A DNA stretch of 64,000 nucleotides from Unio delphinus. Taxonomy: Eukaryota > Mollusca > Bivalvia > Unionida > Unionidae. Shown piece by piece: positions 1 through 13,029 of the stretch. The position numbers and the translations under genes are program-made. Position 1 is the first letter of the stretch. The number at the start of each line of letters is the position of its first letter. The stretch covers positions 1,455,001 through 1,519,000 of the forward strand of contig JAQISU010000123.1 in the NCBI GenBank assembly GCA_029339505.1, read 5' to 3'. Below the pieces are notes generated by a model. The model did no database searches and was not told the DNA's origin. It was given only the letters and a program-made list of their open reading frames with translations.

Positions 1-1174
1 GGACCTGGTTTTCACCTTGGCGAAGACACAGAATCTAAGTGATTTTTGTCAGGTTGTTTGCTTAATTGTTCACGAATTTGATGGCAGTTTCCATTGAAAA
101 TGAATTGGGCAAGCGCATTTTGTTGTGTCATTAGTCAATTGAAAGTCTGCTTATAAGGAAGACCAGGTAAACATGTAAGGAAGACCAAGTAAACAATTAT
201 CAATTCCGATTTTAATAGCAGTCTTTGTTACTTATAGTTGTGTTCAGGTATCATTGGAGAGGAATTGTGTATTTACAGTATTCATTGGAATAACAAAGTG
301 CTCATTTACATTTTGGATTAAGACCCTATTTTGGAATTATTGTGAATTCATTACAGATATTCTGGAATATATAAATGTGATACATCAATACTATTGGCAA
401 AGCAGCATATTAAAGACTATTGGCACATTAGCATATCTAAGAACTGGAATTCATTCGGAACGCTTTACTTTTGGATTTATGATAGAACTTTTAAGATTAT
501 TTTGGATTTTAATTCCCAATACTCTTGGTTCCTTTTAGATTGTCGCTCTATACTCTAAGGAAATATATTTTTGTTGAATTTTAGAAGAGTTGTAGGATTT
601 GCTGTTTATATTACTTATTTTAATACCATGGAGTAGTAACATGGGTACTTGATGCTTCCCATGTTCGATCAGACCTCATTCTTAGACCCTTGTTGACTGC
701 AATATTCCCAGTTTGTGCTTGCTGTGAAATATCTGTTTCATTGCAATTTCTCAAAGATAGATACAAGTTTAATACACTGCATAGGATGAATTCAGGATTT
801 TACCATTCTGCCGTTTTTGTTACGACTGAAATAGAACTTAGTAAATTGTAACTAATAGTTGACAATATGAAGTATAGTTTTAACCTTATCTTGAAGTTTC
901 AAGCATTTTCTTACTTATATATGCAACGATCCATTATACAAGAATACATGATATATCTCCTTATTGAGATACTAACAACTTCTCTTTTTTGCAAGATGCA
1001 TTCCTTTTCACATAGAAATATACAAACTCAAAGACTTATAGACGGGAATGAATTTACACATCTTGATTAGAGTGGTATGTTCATCATCATAGTAACTATT
1101 ACATTTATTTTACCGTTCTGACAAACTGAACAGTGACGGAAACTTGTTCACGGTCTGGTAGCCCAGGCTATATA
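1..1174. other. 3' flank / 3' UTR of the ERC gene
   Basis: This region lies downstream of the ERC stop codon on the minus strand. I see no convincing coding exon: the short open frames at 254-538 and 867-1070 have low-complexity, AT-driven composition. The first part of the minus-strand 3' UTR (1174 downward) holds a polyadenylation hexamer at 1104-1109. Two nearly repeated phrases (gaagaccaggtaaac / gaagaccaagtaaac) sit near 160-195. Confidence 0.5.
1104..1109 (-). promoter_or_regulatory. candidate poly(A) signal of the ERC gene
   Basis: The minus strand reads AATAAA here, 65 bases past the ERC stop codon at 1175-1177. The hexamer is canonical and its position is plausible for a short 3' UTR. 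Other AT-rich hexamers could be used instead. Confidence 0.45.
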
Positions 1175-1342
1175 TCAGTTACTGTAGCAACTCGTGCAGC
1201 TTTCTGTGTCGGAAGACTCAAGGAGGTTTACGAAACTATCGAGGAGTTCAGGAGAGACTGAGCCGATTCGCTGCAGCAGAACGTTGACATAATCCTGGAG
1301 CTTGGTGCATTCCTGATCTGCCCTGTACATCTCCAGCAGCAG
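1175..1342 (-). CDS. ERC/ELKS scaffold, last coding exon (RBD-FIP-like C terminus)
   Basis: The exon has 56 codons including the TGA stop (1175-1177). It is preceded on the minus strand by a TTGTAG acceptor and starts in phase 0. It encodes LLLEMYRADQECTKLQDYVN followed by a VLLQRIGSVSPELLDSF helix and a short polar tail. This matches the pattern of the extreme C terminus of ERC1-type proteins, where an RBD-FIP-like helix (an ...ILQQIADHCPDILEQV-type segment) binds Rab GTPases. It joins without a phase break to the exon at 5331-5504. ERC proteins act at presynaptic active zones and at cortical exocytosis sites. Family assignment rests on the whole chain of ten phase-matched exons and not on this exon alone. 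Confidence 0.75.
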   Translation of the reverse strand: MLLEMYRADQECTKLQDYVNVLLQRIGSVSPELLDSFVNLLESSDTESCTSCYSN

Positions 1343-4300
1343 CTACAACAAACACAAGCACGGAGCGCACATGCAAATAGTGTCATCGACTCAAGTGCAC
1401 AAAACATAACCTAAACTACAAATAGGTACGTAACCTGAGGATTATGTCCAATTTATCGTCCTAGCATTTATTTTTCTTGCAAAAAACCGTGTTTCTGTAA
1501 CTAAGCGATAATTTCTGTGTATCTGAACTGGAGTTGTCTATCAACATTAAAGAGAATTAATATTAACGTATGAAAATTTTAAAATATTCGCGAGAACGTA
1601 ACTATTTTTCGCTCGAATCATATAATGTATTAAAAAATCTAACACTATTCAATTTACATCAAGAAAGGATATAGATGATAGTGGTGTTTCCTTATGCAAA
1701 CTTTATATTATGGAACATATGACTCGAGAAACTATAGTGGTAGCTGTACGCCGCAAATGTATACATGCAATGTTCAATGGTAGACGATCGAGCTGCTAGT
1801 GGTACAGGTGAGATAAACGGGGTACACGTTCCTTTTTATTTAGACAAACAGTTTGAAATAAAGAGCTCTGACAACATTAACCCTGGGTTTGATTATTACT
1901 ACTGGGTTTGGCTTGCTATGTGTTATCTTGACCACACCCCCTTCTAATTGCCGATTCTAAAATTTCTCCTTATTTTCATAAGGAACTACGAATATGTTAA
2001 AATATTAATGTAGACATTAAAATTGAGCAACAATAAATGTGTCATGTGTTCATGTTTTCCCCAGATTAAAGATAAAGTAAGAGGTCAAAGTAAACATGAG
2101 ATCACTCACCTTTCACATCCTGGTCAAAACGCGTTGTAAAATTAAACCTTTCAAAATTATTGGAAATTGATTAAAGATTTTTGGAGAATGTATTATTTCA
2201 TTTATTTCTAATTTAGTAGCACTGGTTATATCAAATGACAGGTCAATATCGCTAGTAGAATTCAGAATTGTCATGCAGTTAGAAATCAATTAGAGTCATT
2301 TTAAAATCATGATATCAGAGTATTCTATGCTGCTGGCAAAAACGCACGCCTACCAAACTTTATCAAAATGTCCATAGTCATTAGAAGAAGGAAGCCATGC
2401 AATTGCCAGGTAAGATGATGCAGACAAACGTTTGGTAAAGTATGTCCTAAGGTGTATTTCAACAAAGCTGAAGCAAATTTTAATGTTTTCTTCCTCTCAG
2501 CAATAAAGTCACATTGCTGCTAGGAATGTCATTCGTGGCTTATTTTGGTATATTACGTTACAACAAAGTACTCCAATCATGTTTGAACGAAGATTACTCA
2601 TTCTCCTTTGAAGGAATACTAGAAAGAAAAAAAAAAAGATTTACAACTGGCTCCTAAAAACCCAAAACCGTCGCGAGAGAAGCCATTCCGGATTTGATTT
2701 TGGCTTCATCACCGTTGTTTGAGAAGATAATGCGACAAAAAGCTGATACGCCATACTTTGGAAGATATGCCCACAACTTTTGATCACAAATAGCACGACA
2801 GCACCAGAGAAGCTGAAAATGAACATTTCACTTGGTTTGATTTAAGAACCACCTCGTTACATGGTGAGCCACTTTGGACAAATATTGATGCAGCACGTCC
2901 TAATGAACATTTAAACCAGTTTAGGATTTTAAAAATATTCTACAAAAGATGTAAAAACTACTTTCACCTTGTTACCATAAAAGTGACGTCGTTGCCAGTG
3001 AAACTACCCTAACGAAACTTCATTTGGGGATGTCCAAAAAAACATTCCAACCATGTCTGACCAGAAATGTTTGCAACAATTATTTAGCAGAAGCTGGAAA
3101 TAGCTAATGTTTACGAACAACTGACGGATGATAGGTCATACTCAAGTTCAACTAGTCTTCGTTATAGACGAAGTCTATTATGTCTTGGAAATGTCTTTAA
3201 TTAGTTGGCTTGTATTATCCGTTCCCAAGACAGGGTAGTGGCATTCACTTCCAAGACAGTGCAGTGTCATCCATTTCGAAGACAGCAGTCATCAATTTCG
3301 AAGACAGTGCAGTATTCTCTGTTTCTAAGACAGATTTTTTTTATCATCCATTTCCAAGAGAGAGGAAGATGCTCATAAAGATAAACATTCTGTTATCTGT
3401 CATCACATTCTTTCTTGTAAACGGATTGTAACAGGCAAATAAAAAAGCGATTTTCCAAGACAGAAAACTCGGTCTTCACCGTACACTAAAAGGATCATAG
3501 AAACAATTGAATCGCGTTTCTCTATAGTAACGTCCATGTAGATTCCATTATTGAAAGTTCATTTTGTGTTTCCTTTACTGTGTATGTTTATGATTTGAGA
3601 TTTAAAACAATCCATTCACACATGATATGTCCACCTCTAGCAACCGGGTTTCTTCAGAAACATGATAATCTCTTCACTGCTTTCAAGATTTCCTATTAAC
3701 GCCATAATAATCTCTACACCTCCAAAAAGCAGACTTTTCCTGGAAAAATAATCTCTTTACCTCCAACAGATTAGTTCAGGAAACATGATAACCTCTTCAA
3801 TACCAACAGAGAGGTTTCTCTATGAACATTTTTTTAAAGAGTAATTTGTTTGTTTTTGTTTGGTTTGGTTTGGGTTTAGGGTTTCTTCGGGGTGGGGGGT
3901 GGGGGTAATGTTTTAGTCAAAATTATTCTCGTTAACGCTTTCTTCTTCCCATTGAAATGCAGAATGCTTACAAACTTAACTAAACTAAACCATGTTGAAC
4001 ATACGATAATAATATATTGAAATTTCAAACTAGTCTGACAATAAAAATGATTGGGATGGTATACGGACAGATTAGTCTTTGATGTCTGCATTAGTAAGTT
4101 CCTCTTACTACAGTACTGAGCGAGTTATCTACATCCTTAAGAAAAGCGTACATAAGAAACAACCAATCCAATGTCTTATTTCCAATAATTTCCGAATTGG
4201 ATATTTGAGAACATGTTCGCGTGGCTTCAAGTCATAGAACACAACTCTCTTCTTTTTCAAGGTGTCCGAATTCAATCACGTTCTTCTTCATTACTTTCAC

Positions 4301-5330
4301 TCAATAACTCTAATTATGTAGACAGTGCAAAGATAAATGACAGCATGCAGAAATGTGTGATTGTTACAAAGCAAAGTTTTGGAAGTCCAAAACATGTTCA
4401 GATCTTAGAAGTAAACTATAAAGGAGACATTCTAGATGAACTGCTTCATGCTGGAATTTCTAAAATGCAAACACTCCAAAACAAGAACGAATGAGAAGCT
4501 TAAAGTTCATAAACTGAAAACTATACATTAAAAACTCGTAAAGAACACAAGAATCAAAACTATTGACAACGTAAAGGGATCAATACGAAGAAAAAACAGA
4601 AAAAAGGAAGTTTCCAAAAAAGTGCACATCTTCCAGGAAAAAAACTGCGGACAAAAATGGAAATAAAACAAGTAAAGATAAGAATTTGATGCTAGTCATG
4701 TCAAACACTAAAGCTCTGCAAGTTAAAACCAGTAAGGCTGGATATCAGTATCTGAAATGCTGTCATGAAGATGTAAAAGGAAGTTAATTTTTTAATCACT
4801 AAGAAGTAGTTCTGATAGGCTAATGACAAATCAGTTGTTACTACTTGTTTGAGCCAATTTCTGATCTGCAGGGAAAAAACTCATACAGTCAAGAAATGAC
4901 CACAAACCAGACACATTTCAAAGTGAAACTCTAAACGTGTTGAATCAATCTTTCAAAAACACAGAGTTGTCATTATGTAGTATGCATTGTAATCACTCTA
5001 ATCTCAATAACATATTAATGAAGCAACAACCACTTTAAACGTCATATCTTCAGGCTTAAAAAATAGAGACAAAGAGAAAAAGCAAGCTTCATACTTAACC
5101 AATCAACAGATTAGTTCCAACTTCAACCGAAATGAAACACAAAAGTATCAGTATTCTTAGAGCGTTGAGCGTCCCAAATGTAAATGACTGGTGGTTGTTA
5201 AAGACTTTGTTCTTTTGGAAACAGATATCACCATTTATTTTTAAGAAATGATTACATCCAAAACAGAAAGGCAACTATAACATACTTCAACTGAAGAATA
5301 AATTACAACGGTTAGAGCAGATCATCTTAC
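1343..5330 (-). other. ERC intron (last)
   Basis: This intron joins exon 5331-5504 (donor GTAAGA) to exon 1175-1342. I see no gene in it. It holds short degenerate direct repeats: a phrase built on CCAAGACAG recurs about five times at 3220-3475, and a 'catgataa(t/c)ctcttca' phrase recurs at 3660-3815. A 93-codon open frame at 4213-4494 matches nothing I recognise. Confidence 0.6.
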
Positions 5331-5504
5331 CTGCTCAAACGTTAGAGCTCGCAAAATTCCTACGCCAATGTTAGTGCCCAATTGCATTCTGGGAAGGCCC
5401 TCAAGTAATTGTGGGTCAGTTTCGAGGCAAACGGCAAGCAAATGATCTATCAGAGTTCGAAGCCGTTTCTTGCTGTGCTCAACTTTGCGGATCATTCGTA
5501 TCAC
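5331..5504 (-). CDS. ERC/ELKS scaffold, penultimate coding exon
   Basis: The exon has exactly 58 codons, in phase 0 at both ends, flanked by a TCGTAG acceptor and a GTAAGATG donor. It encodes KKRLRTLIDHLLAVCLETDP and then QLLEGLP. This lines up with the ERC1 segment just before the C-terminal helix, which has the same K-R-L...L-I-x-H-L...C...DP.L..GL pattern. The last 20 residues are less conserved. Together with 1175-1342 it forms the Rab-binding C-terminal module of the long ERC isoform. The upstream splice partner is most simply the internal donor at 19927-19928, which is also phase 0. Confidence 0.7.
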
Positions 5505-6464
5505 CTACGATATAAACGTTTCATTTGGATTCATATTTTAACAATCTTTAGGATCGGCTTTTCGTCGTAAGGAATAAAAGCCATTTGAAAATTTATAAAA
5601 TCTAATACACATTAATATTCAAAGGAACTCTGCTTATTAAAATGTTCAGATCTCAAAAATACCCCGCAATAGTTACATGTATGACAAAATGATGTGTTCA
5701 AATAATGCGCCGAAGTGGATAAATATGGCTATATTCACTAAGTCAAAGCAAGCAAATCAATAATGTAAATTTTATGACATGACTAACATCTATATAGAAG
5801 CATAAAATAGGGAGAGAATGGGCATCTAAAACGTTTCAATGCGAGTCTGTTGTTAAATCTTTACAATATATATTATAGTTGAAGATAAACATTTCACGTT
5901 AACGATAAAGAATAGCACAAAATATGAATGCAAAAGTATTGTTTCAGAAAGAAATATTATCTGGTTCTGAAGGTTATGATGGCTTTCCACGTAATATGAT
6001 GTCATTTCGATGTACATCAATTTTTAGTCATCTAAATAAACTAATACTAAATTAAATAAATATATAAATTATATGATTCGCCCAATGTCGCGCATCAGCT
6101 ACAGAAAGGTCGGAACGTGAGTGGAGTACTGAGTTAAAATGCTGCCCTGGGCGGAAGTCGGAGATGACACTCATTTTAGGACGGCGGTATCATCAAGGAG
6201 GGCATATTTTTGCCACCCCTACAGAAGTGTCTCCCGTGGCAATTCACCCCCATTGCCCATATTCATTACGCCCGTGCAGAACATAAACTTAATTTTTATT
6301 TTATAAAAAGGGAAATCTTATGACGCAAATGTAGCCCGCTGTGTTATCGCCACTGTGGACGACAACGGCGATGGCAAAGCAATTCCTAGTCTCACTTGTT
6401 TACATCTGGATGAAAACAAGATACAAGTTTCACCCATCCTACTAAGAGCAGCAATGAATCCAGT

Positions 6465-6690
6465 TGGTGTTGGTGTTATGGTTTTAACGCCATTTTCAGC
6501 ACATGATAGGCTATATAAGGAAGTCAATATATGTCGTTAGGAAGAACACGGAAAAACTCTGATCCAAGGGTAGCTATTGGCAAGCGTTCTTGCATATCCA
6601 CGCTGGTCGAGACGCACAAGGACTGAGGTGAGATGTTACTGATCTGTAAAGGTAACAGCGTTCGGCGACTCGCCCCCACCACCGCCCAAG
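6465..6690 (-). mobile_element. SINE copy, family B (divergent)
   Basis: This stretch aligns by eye with 12790-13029 and 49900-50125. Shared landmarks in order are '(t)aacgccattttcagcacatgatagg', a variable middle, 'cttgcatatccacgctgg' and 'ggtgagatg(t/g)...gatc(t/c)gtaa'. It is shorter and more diverged than the 12790 copy. The tRNA-like end is at the high-coordinate side. Confidence 0.5.
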
Positions 6691-7230
6691 TCCAGACGTG
6701 CACATATTAAATGATTTACCACGTCATACTTTGAAAACAAGAATTTTTATATTTTCCGGATCGCTAATATGTGTCCTGTATAAAGAGTGTATAGACTATG
6801 ATCTATTTTTATAACTTCTGGAAGATACGACACTGACTTCTCTGGCAACGTAACGTAGAAAACTCGTGGCTGTGCACACAAAACGAATATGTAAGAATTA
6901 TGCTTGTATTAAGTTCGCCCACGGCCTTCCCACTTTCACTGAAGCAACGATATGTAATCTATCATTGCAAACACCAAAGAGAATTCGAGTTCTTTTCTAG
7001 AAGCCGTGGTATGTTAAATTAAATTGATTTTGGAACGTTTTTGTAAATCACGGCTCATACACGATACAGTGGCATGTCTTAAAAACATGGGTAACTTGGT
7101 GAAGACAAACTCACAAAAAACAAGTTTTGTTTCTTTAGTAATAGTTTACTAGTAGTAAACGAGAAGCAGTATGGGACCTTTATTGAGATCAATGCATAGT
7201 GTGTATGATTTGTGAGATTCTGATTTTTAA

Positions 7231-7525
7231 CGTAGCTTTTTTAAAAATTCAGTCATATCACCATGATGTCTACTGAGTGGCAGTTTAAAGTGATGGTTAG
7301 CGTTGGGGAATCATGCATCAGACATGTAGCATGATGTCCCACCCAGTCACATCACCCTGACAGCAGGCCGACCAATCTTAACACTAACCCCTTAATGCTG
7401 AGCGCCTAGAGATACAGCTGTTAGTACCATTTGTATAAGTCTTTGGTATGACTCGGCCATGGTTCAAAACCCCGACCTACGGCATTCGAGGTGTTATTTC
7501 CAACCACTAGGCCACCGCAGCGATC
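7231..7525 (-). mobile_element. tRNA-derived SINE, family A
   Basis: On the minus strand the element begins with a tRNA-like head: an A-box-like GGTGGCCTAGTGGTT (7502-7516) and a B-box-like GGTTTTGAACC about 40 bases later. A tRNA-unrelated body follows. The same head and body occur at 62400-62685, including the phrases 'aagtctttggtatgactc', 'gccgaccaatcttaacactaac' and 'gtggcagttta'. Two independent copies at unrelated sites support a dispersed retroposon. Confidence 0.7.
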
Positions 7526-9587
7526 TGCAAATTGTGCAAATTTTGGACAGTGGCACATTTATTTTAAAATTTGCATTTGTGAGTAACAAGCTCTCATAGT
7601 GGCCAAAAACACTGAATGGATAAATGGTATCCACCAGGATAATGCAAAAATTATATTAATAACATTGGTCCCATAACGACCCAAAGTGGAGAGGAAGAAA
7701 AACGCAAAAAAATAAGACCGACACAAGGACAGACGGACAAAGACACCAAATGAATATTGTTTTCGTAACACGATAGTTTCTGAATTCCTCAGCAGCCAAC
7801 AACGGGTGTTGGATCGTAGTAAATGCTAGACAAGAATTTGTCCGTGCTCAAATGGTCAACCAAATTTTCACGCTTTTATTTAATTTTTTAGGGCGTTATA
7901 CTCATACTCTGTGTACGATGAGGAATTCGAGTCGACGTAAATTACTTTATTTATCCTGTCTACCAAGTTTGATGGCGTCGACATGACTTTTTTGCTTTTT
8001 AAACTTACACTTGATCTTTCTAATCCAATCGTAGTTGTCGTGAACGCAATTGGCTGCAAACCTCGTCATCATTGTATCTGTCGTGTTTTTGGAAACCAAT
8101 ACTTCAATTCTATTGCGAATCCTTTACAGTCTACCAACACTGGCAACAAGTCACGTTTAATTAATCGCCAATGTCATAGATTCCCCTACCGCATCATGAG
8201 GATCAATAGTTTTGGCCAGTATTTAAATGTTGCCATCCATAAGGTTCAAACGTTTACTTTGAGCACCGTTGATCAGATGCACCACATTGGATTAATATTT
8301 GGGTTCTTCTATACAATACCTTTCGCTGTGGGATGTTTGGGACGACACAAACTGATTGATGTATTGTTACGAGTCATTCAAAAATTTACATCAATGCAAA
8401 AAAAAGTGTGACAATTATTTTATTCAAAGAGTAAGATCTAATTTACGTGCAGATTCTTGTTTTACTGATGGAGATTTGTGCTTAACTCACCCCCCAAAAA
8501 AATATGATCTGGCAATGTTATAAATTATTCAATGATGACCCCAAGCTTGATGAGTATAACCTCTCTCCCCCCCCCCCCACATTGCTTAAAGAATTGTTTG
8601 GAAAACATTTTAACAAGTTTATTTTTTTTTTTTTTTTTTTTAAAAGAGAACAAGTTCACTCAGGACAATCGGACCGATTTATTATAATGTTCCCCTTTGT
8701 AGCATTGGAGAAGTACTGGTACATGTAATGTGGTGATAGCAGTTCCAAATTATGTTTTCAACAAGATTTGACAATGAATCTTTTGCCAATTTCTACTTTT
8801 TCAGCAAAAAAATAAATAAAACCACAATAAATAAATATGACCAGAAATAAATTGAAATAAAAAATAAATAAATCGTGTTTTATGTTTTTAATTAAAATAT
8901 ACAATAGGCAGATGTCATTTACATGACAAATTGCACCTTTATAAAGGAAAACAAGGGTCGAATTCTAAGTTTAAATAGAACAAGAAAACAGGATAAAGTA
9001 CATTATAAAGCATAATTTTTCTACAAAAAGATGAAACAAAAAAATGCTACTTACACTGAGTAAATAAACATAATATTTTGTCTAGTGTAGTTTCTATTAA
9101 TACAACTGTCTTTATTGAGTAAAGAAAAAGCTTTTTATCTTGTGAACACAATGGCAATAGAAATATTGTAGAGATGTGCGCACATCACACATTGACATGA
9201 TATGGCAACATATTTATTTCTCTAGTATTTGCTACATACTTTAATGCTACATACTTTAACACATGTACAAGCAGACTTATGTACAAATATTGTATAATGT
9301 ACATTAAAACAGCAGACCCATATTGACCCTCTTACAATTAACAGTAGATTTGGGTCTACCCTGTTTGCATCTGCTCCAGTGTTACATGACAAGAAATACT
9401 GGTACGGAAATTAAATGTCACCGTAAACAGTTTGGTATTCTGATGAAAGATTATGATGCCGTAATATGGAGGTTGAAAAAAGAAAACCGGTTGTGGAGAA
9501 GGACAAAGATATATTTTCATATTGTAGACCAAAAAAGTTATTATCAAACTCAGCAGCACAAGTCAGTATATACAAATCTTGTTACTT

Positions 9588-9700
9588 AATGAAAATGAGG
9601 TCACAGTCACATTGGTTTACTTAAACAATGAAAATGAGATCACAGTCACATTGGTTTACTTAAACAATGAAAATGAGGTCACAGTCACATTTGTTTAATG
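9588..9700. repeat. 39-bp tandem repeat, three copies
   Basis: The unit (aatgaaaatgaggtcacagt...) restarts at 9588, 9627 and 9666, an exact 39-base period. There are one or two substitutions, and the third copy decays after 9695. Confidence 0.9.
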
Positions 9701-10001
9701 TGTGACATATGGATGTCGCAAAATGGACTTACCAGAACTGTTGTATAGCACTTTAAAATATCTTTAAAATCTGATCCATGCTCGATTTTTGTAATTCATT
9801 TTGAATATGCCTAGGAAATGGGCAACGGCTTCCTAATTTGGTGAGCAAGTCTGCACGACACAACTTTAAGCATAGGGTGCACTCCTAATGCAAGTATGAA
9901 TTTAATTGTTGGATTGAAACAAAACTGAAAGCATCAACAGTGAAGATATATGAATGTATGGAAACATGTATCAATAGATGAACAAAAATAATTTTTGCAC
10001 T

Positions 10002-10200
10002 GCCTCTACCAGCAGATGACAAAGTTAATACTATACATTGCCTGTACCAACAGACGGACAATGCTTATACTACACATATATATTGTCTGTACCAACAGAT
10101 GGACAATGTTTATACTATGTATTGCCTGTACCAGCAGATGGACAATGTTTATACTATATATTGCCTGTACCAACAGATGGACAAAGTGAATATGATATAT
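10002..10200. repeat. about 39-bp tandem repeat, five diverged copies
   Basis: The phrase 'gcctgtaccaacagatgg' recurs about every 39 bases (for example 10124 and 10163), with one longer spacing near 10080. The period is divisible by three, so all three plus-strand frames look open (9995-10341). Those frames are not genes. Confidence 0.85.
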
Positions 10201-10394
10201 TGCCTGCCTATTTCAACACTAATACTGGCCCATCAAATGCCTGCCCCACGTGGAATAGTTCTCTGCGTAGGAACTAGTAAATTATCATTGACTTGGGAGA
10301 AAACTGTCCAATGGATTTCTTGGATCTGGAACATTGATTAAGGTGTGTGATCGTTAACTGAATTTACTGTGCAGAAACCATTTTTTATTATCAG

Positions 10395-11165
10395 ACATAA
10401 TACAACCATGACTTTTGACCTTAAGACTCATTTAAATGCATGGGTTTCTTTACTATACTAAGTACAAGCCATACACAAATTTTCATAATGGACAGTACAT
10501 TAGAACAATGGCAATCCTGTAAAACTCATTTTTCTTCAAGTAACAAAGACCTCAACCATTAATATTTCAGTTCCAAAGTCAAATGGCCTCTTTCATACCG
10601 AAAGTGCAAACATTCTGCAAACTATGGTTACTATGAAAACACCATTTTTTTCTTCTTTCAATCAATTACCCTGACCTTTGCCCTTATAATCAACAGACAT
10701 CTTCCTTGCCTCAAGTTTAAGCCATCAACATTTGATCCAGACCTATGAATTATATCTCTAAAGTTATTGTGCATAAATAATTGTTCTGCTGTCAATCACA
10801 GTCACCTTGACCTTTGACCACAAAATCAAAAGACTTCTTCCTTACAAGCTGTCCTTCTTCCAGAATCACAGTGACCATGACCTTCAACCTTCACACCATA
10901 ATCAAAAGGGTTCTTCCTTAACTGAAGTATAAACCATACACAAAACTTGGTCCAGTACTGTGATGCAGGACAATGTTACTGTGCAGAAACAATTTTATTT
11001 TATATTTTATCTGCAGTGACCTCGACCTCTTATCCTGAAATCAAAAGGCTTCCTCATTAAATCAAATGCAAACCATACTCTAAGTCTGGAAATGGCTGAT
11101 CAAAGGGAACTCAAATTATTGTGCAAAAACATAACAGGGAACAGACAGAAGGGCATACAGCCAGA
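10395..11165. repeat. dispersed intronic repeat with 'ccttgacctttgacc' units
   Basis: The stretch repeats variations of 'accttgacctttgacc...aaatcaaaagg(c/a)ttcttcctta...aaaccata' at spacings of roughly 100-150 bases. It ends in a phrase with 'acagacagaagggcatacagcc'. It resembles a diverged dispersed repeat and not a gene. The exact unit is unclear by eye. Confidence 0.55.
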
Positions 11166-12789
11166 TGGATGGACATCGTAACATAATGTGTCTATCCTGC
11201 TTTATACATCCTTTGATCATTATAAATATGGAGACATCATTTCTTCCTCTACCCTGAATAAAAATGTACAATCATGTAATTCTGTTTCTTTAATTTGCCT
11301 TCTATTTCATTTACTGAAAAAAGCAACACTGGGAATAATGAAGATGAGAATGAAACATTAAATTTACATATTGTTATAAAATTATTATTTTTCCAAACAT
11401 GAAACTAATCTAAGTACATATCAAATTTGCATGCACATATTTGCACTATTATAGAAGGGGAGATGACTCATTTTTAGGATGACTTTTTACAGGATATTGG
11501 TTGAATCTAAATTCATTGATTTCATTCCTATCTTCTGATCTGAAATTTAATATTATATTCTCTCCATGATTCTCAAATGTAACAAATAAAATATCATACA
11601 ACACTTACTTTCTTTGATGCTCTGCCTCAATTTACCAACTATAAGATAATACATTCACCCTGCAATTATCCAAAAACATTGCAGAGACTTTAAAATGCAC
11701 ATTAAACAGGCAAAATGAGGTATACACGTATAGTAACTGTCCTGTTTATTAGATGTTGCAGCAGCATGTCTATAACAAATGATCTGCATATATTAATGGC
11801 ACTACCCTTTAGGCACACCACAGAGAATCATATAAAATACCAAAAATTAATAAATAATGTTTTGATGACAAAAAAGAAAGCATTTTAAACTGCATATTAC
11901 AGACATGTTGATTTGCTACAATTACATCACTGTCAGATACTAAATACTTTCAAACATGATTTTGATGGGCAAAAATTGGAAGCTGTAAATTCCGGGAGGC
12001 ATATTTTATTATCCATGAGAAAAACCGATTTTCCTGATGATAAAACTAATGCTTCCATCAGATTTACTTAAAGTTTTGAATTCTAGTTTAAATTTTATTG
12101 AAAAATTGCAAATGTTGACTATGATTATCATGTTCTTGAAAGTTTCGAATTCTTGTTAAAATTTTATTGAAAAATTACAAATGTGACTATGATTTTCATG
12201 TTCTTGTATATTTACAATTGATGCAATATTATCTTCTATGCTCATATGAATACACTGTCCAACAGCTTAAGTTCTTTTTTTAATCGGACAATGAAGTTAA
12301 CATTTGGGTTTGAATGAATGTAAGTGTACGTCTGTATTAAGAGGTAGTGCTTTCATCTTGATTACAATGAAAACTACTTCAAATATACTGTATGTTGAGT
12401 CCAACTGCAAAATACAAAATGCAAGATCCAGACCTACCATTGCATAATGCACCTCCAGAGCTCGGTCTTTGCAGCAGAAGAAACCACACAGACCATGAAC
12501 TGTCAATGCATTATGTGATGGCACATCAGGGTCTATGCTATTTGCATCTGGATCAAGTTATAAGCAAGTGTACATGGTAATATAGTTTAAACTCCTAATT
12601 TTCTTGGCATTACCATAATTTATCCAACATTTCTGACATTAAATACAATTTTCTCACTGTTCATTTAATTTGTGTGCAAACAAAAACTATTATTTTTCCC
12701 AAATATCTTGTTCAGGAAAAAAATATCTCAAATGCATACTTATGCATCCAGCACCTTCAAAGCCTGTCAAAAGTGGGACAGGCAAAGGT

Positions 12790-13029
12790 TGTTGTTGTTG
12801 TTGTAGGGTTTAATGCCATTTATCAGCACATGATAGGGTATACATTGAGGCCAGTATTAATGGTGGAATAAGAACCCAGACAGAACCACCGACCCATGAA
12901 AAGCTACTGGCCAGCTTTCTTACATACCCACATTGGCTAAATCTGAGACTAGAACGCATGGAGATAGAGGTGAGATGGCAGTGATCCGTAACAGAGAGCG
13001 CTTTAGACCACTCAGCCACTTGGGGGTCC
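12790..13029 (-). mobile_element. tRNA-derived SINE, family B (best copy)
   Basis: Read on the minus strand it starts with a tRNA-like head, GTGGCTGAGTGGTCTAAAGC (A-box region, around 12998-13020). A weak B box follows (GTTCTAGTCTC), then a unique body ending in 'tatcatgtgctgataaatgg' and a GTT microsatellite at 12791-12804. Related copies lie at 6465-6690 and 49900-50125. Confidence 0.65.

Noticed and set aside
4213..4494. 93-codon open frame
   Set aside because: No family resemblance, no flanking splice logic, and a single AT-rich ORF of this length is expected by chance.
7440..7530. tRNA gene suggested by A- and B-box-like sequence
   Set aside because: It cannot fold into a full cloverleaf by eye and is part of a repeated SINE body. 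The same holds for 62600-62685 and 12950-13029.
7983..8411. 142-codon open frame
   Set aside because: I find no recognisable motif on either strand and no splice context linking it to the host gene, so it is left as intron.
9995..10341. Three overlapping plus-strand frames of 64-80 codons
   Set aside because: They are produced by a 39-bp tandem repeat.
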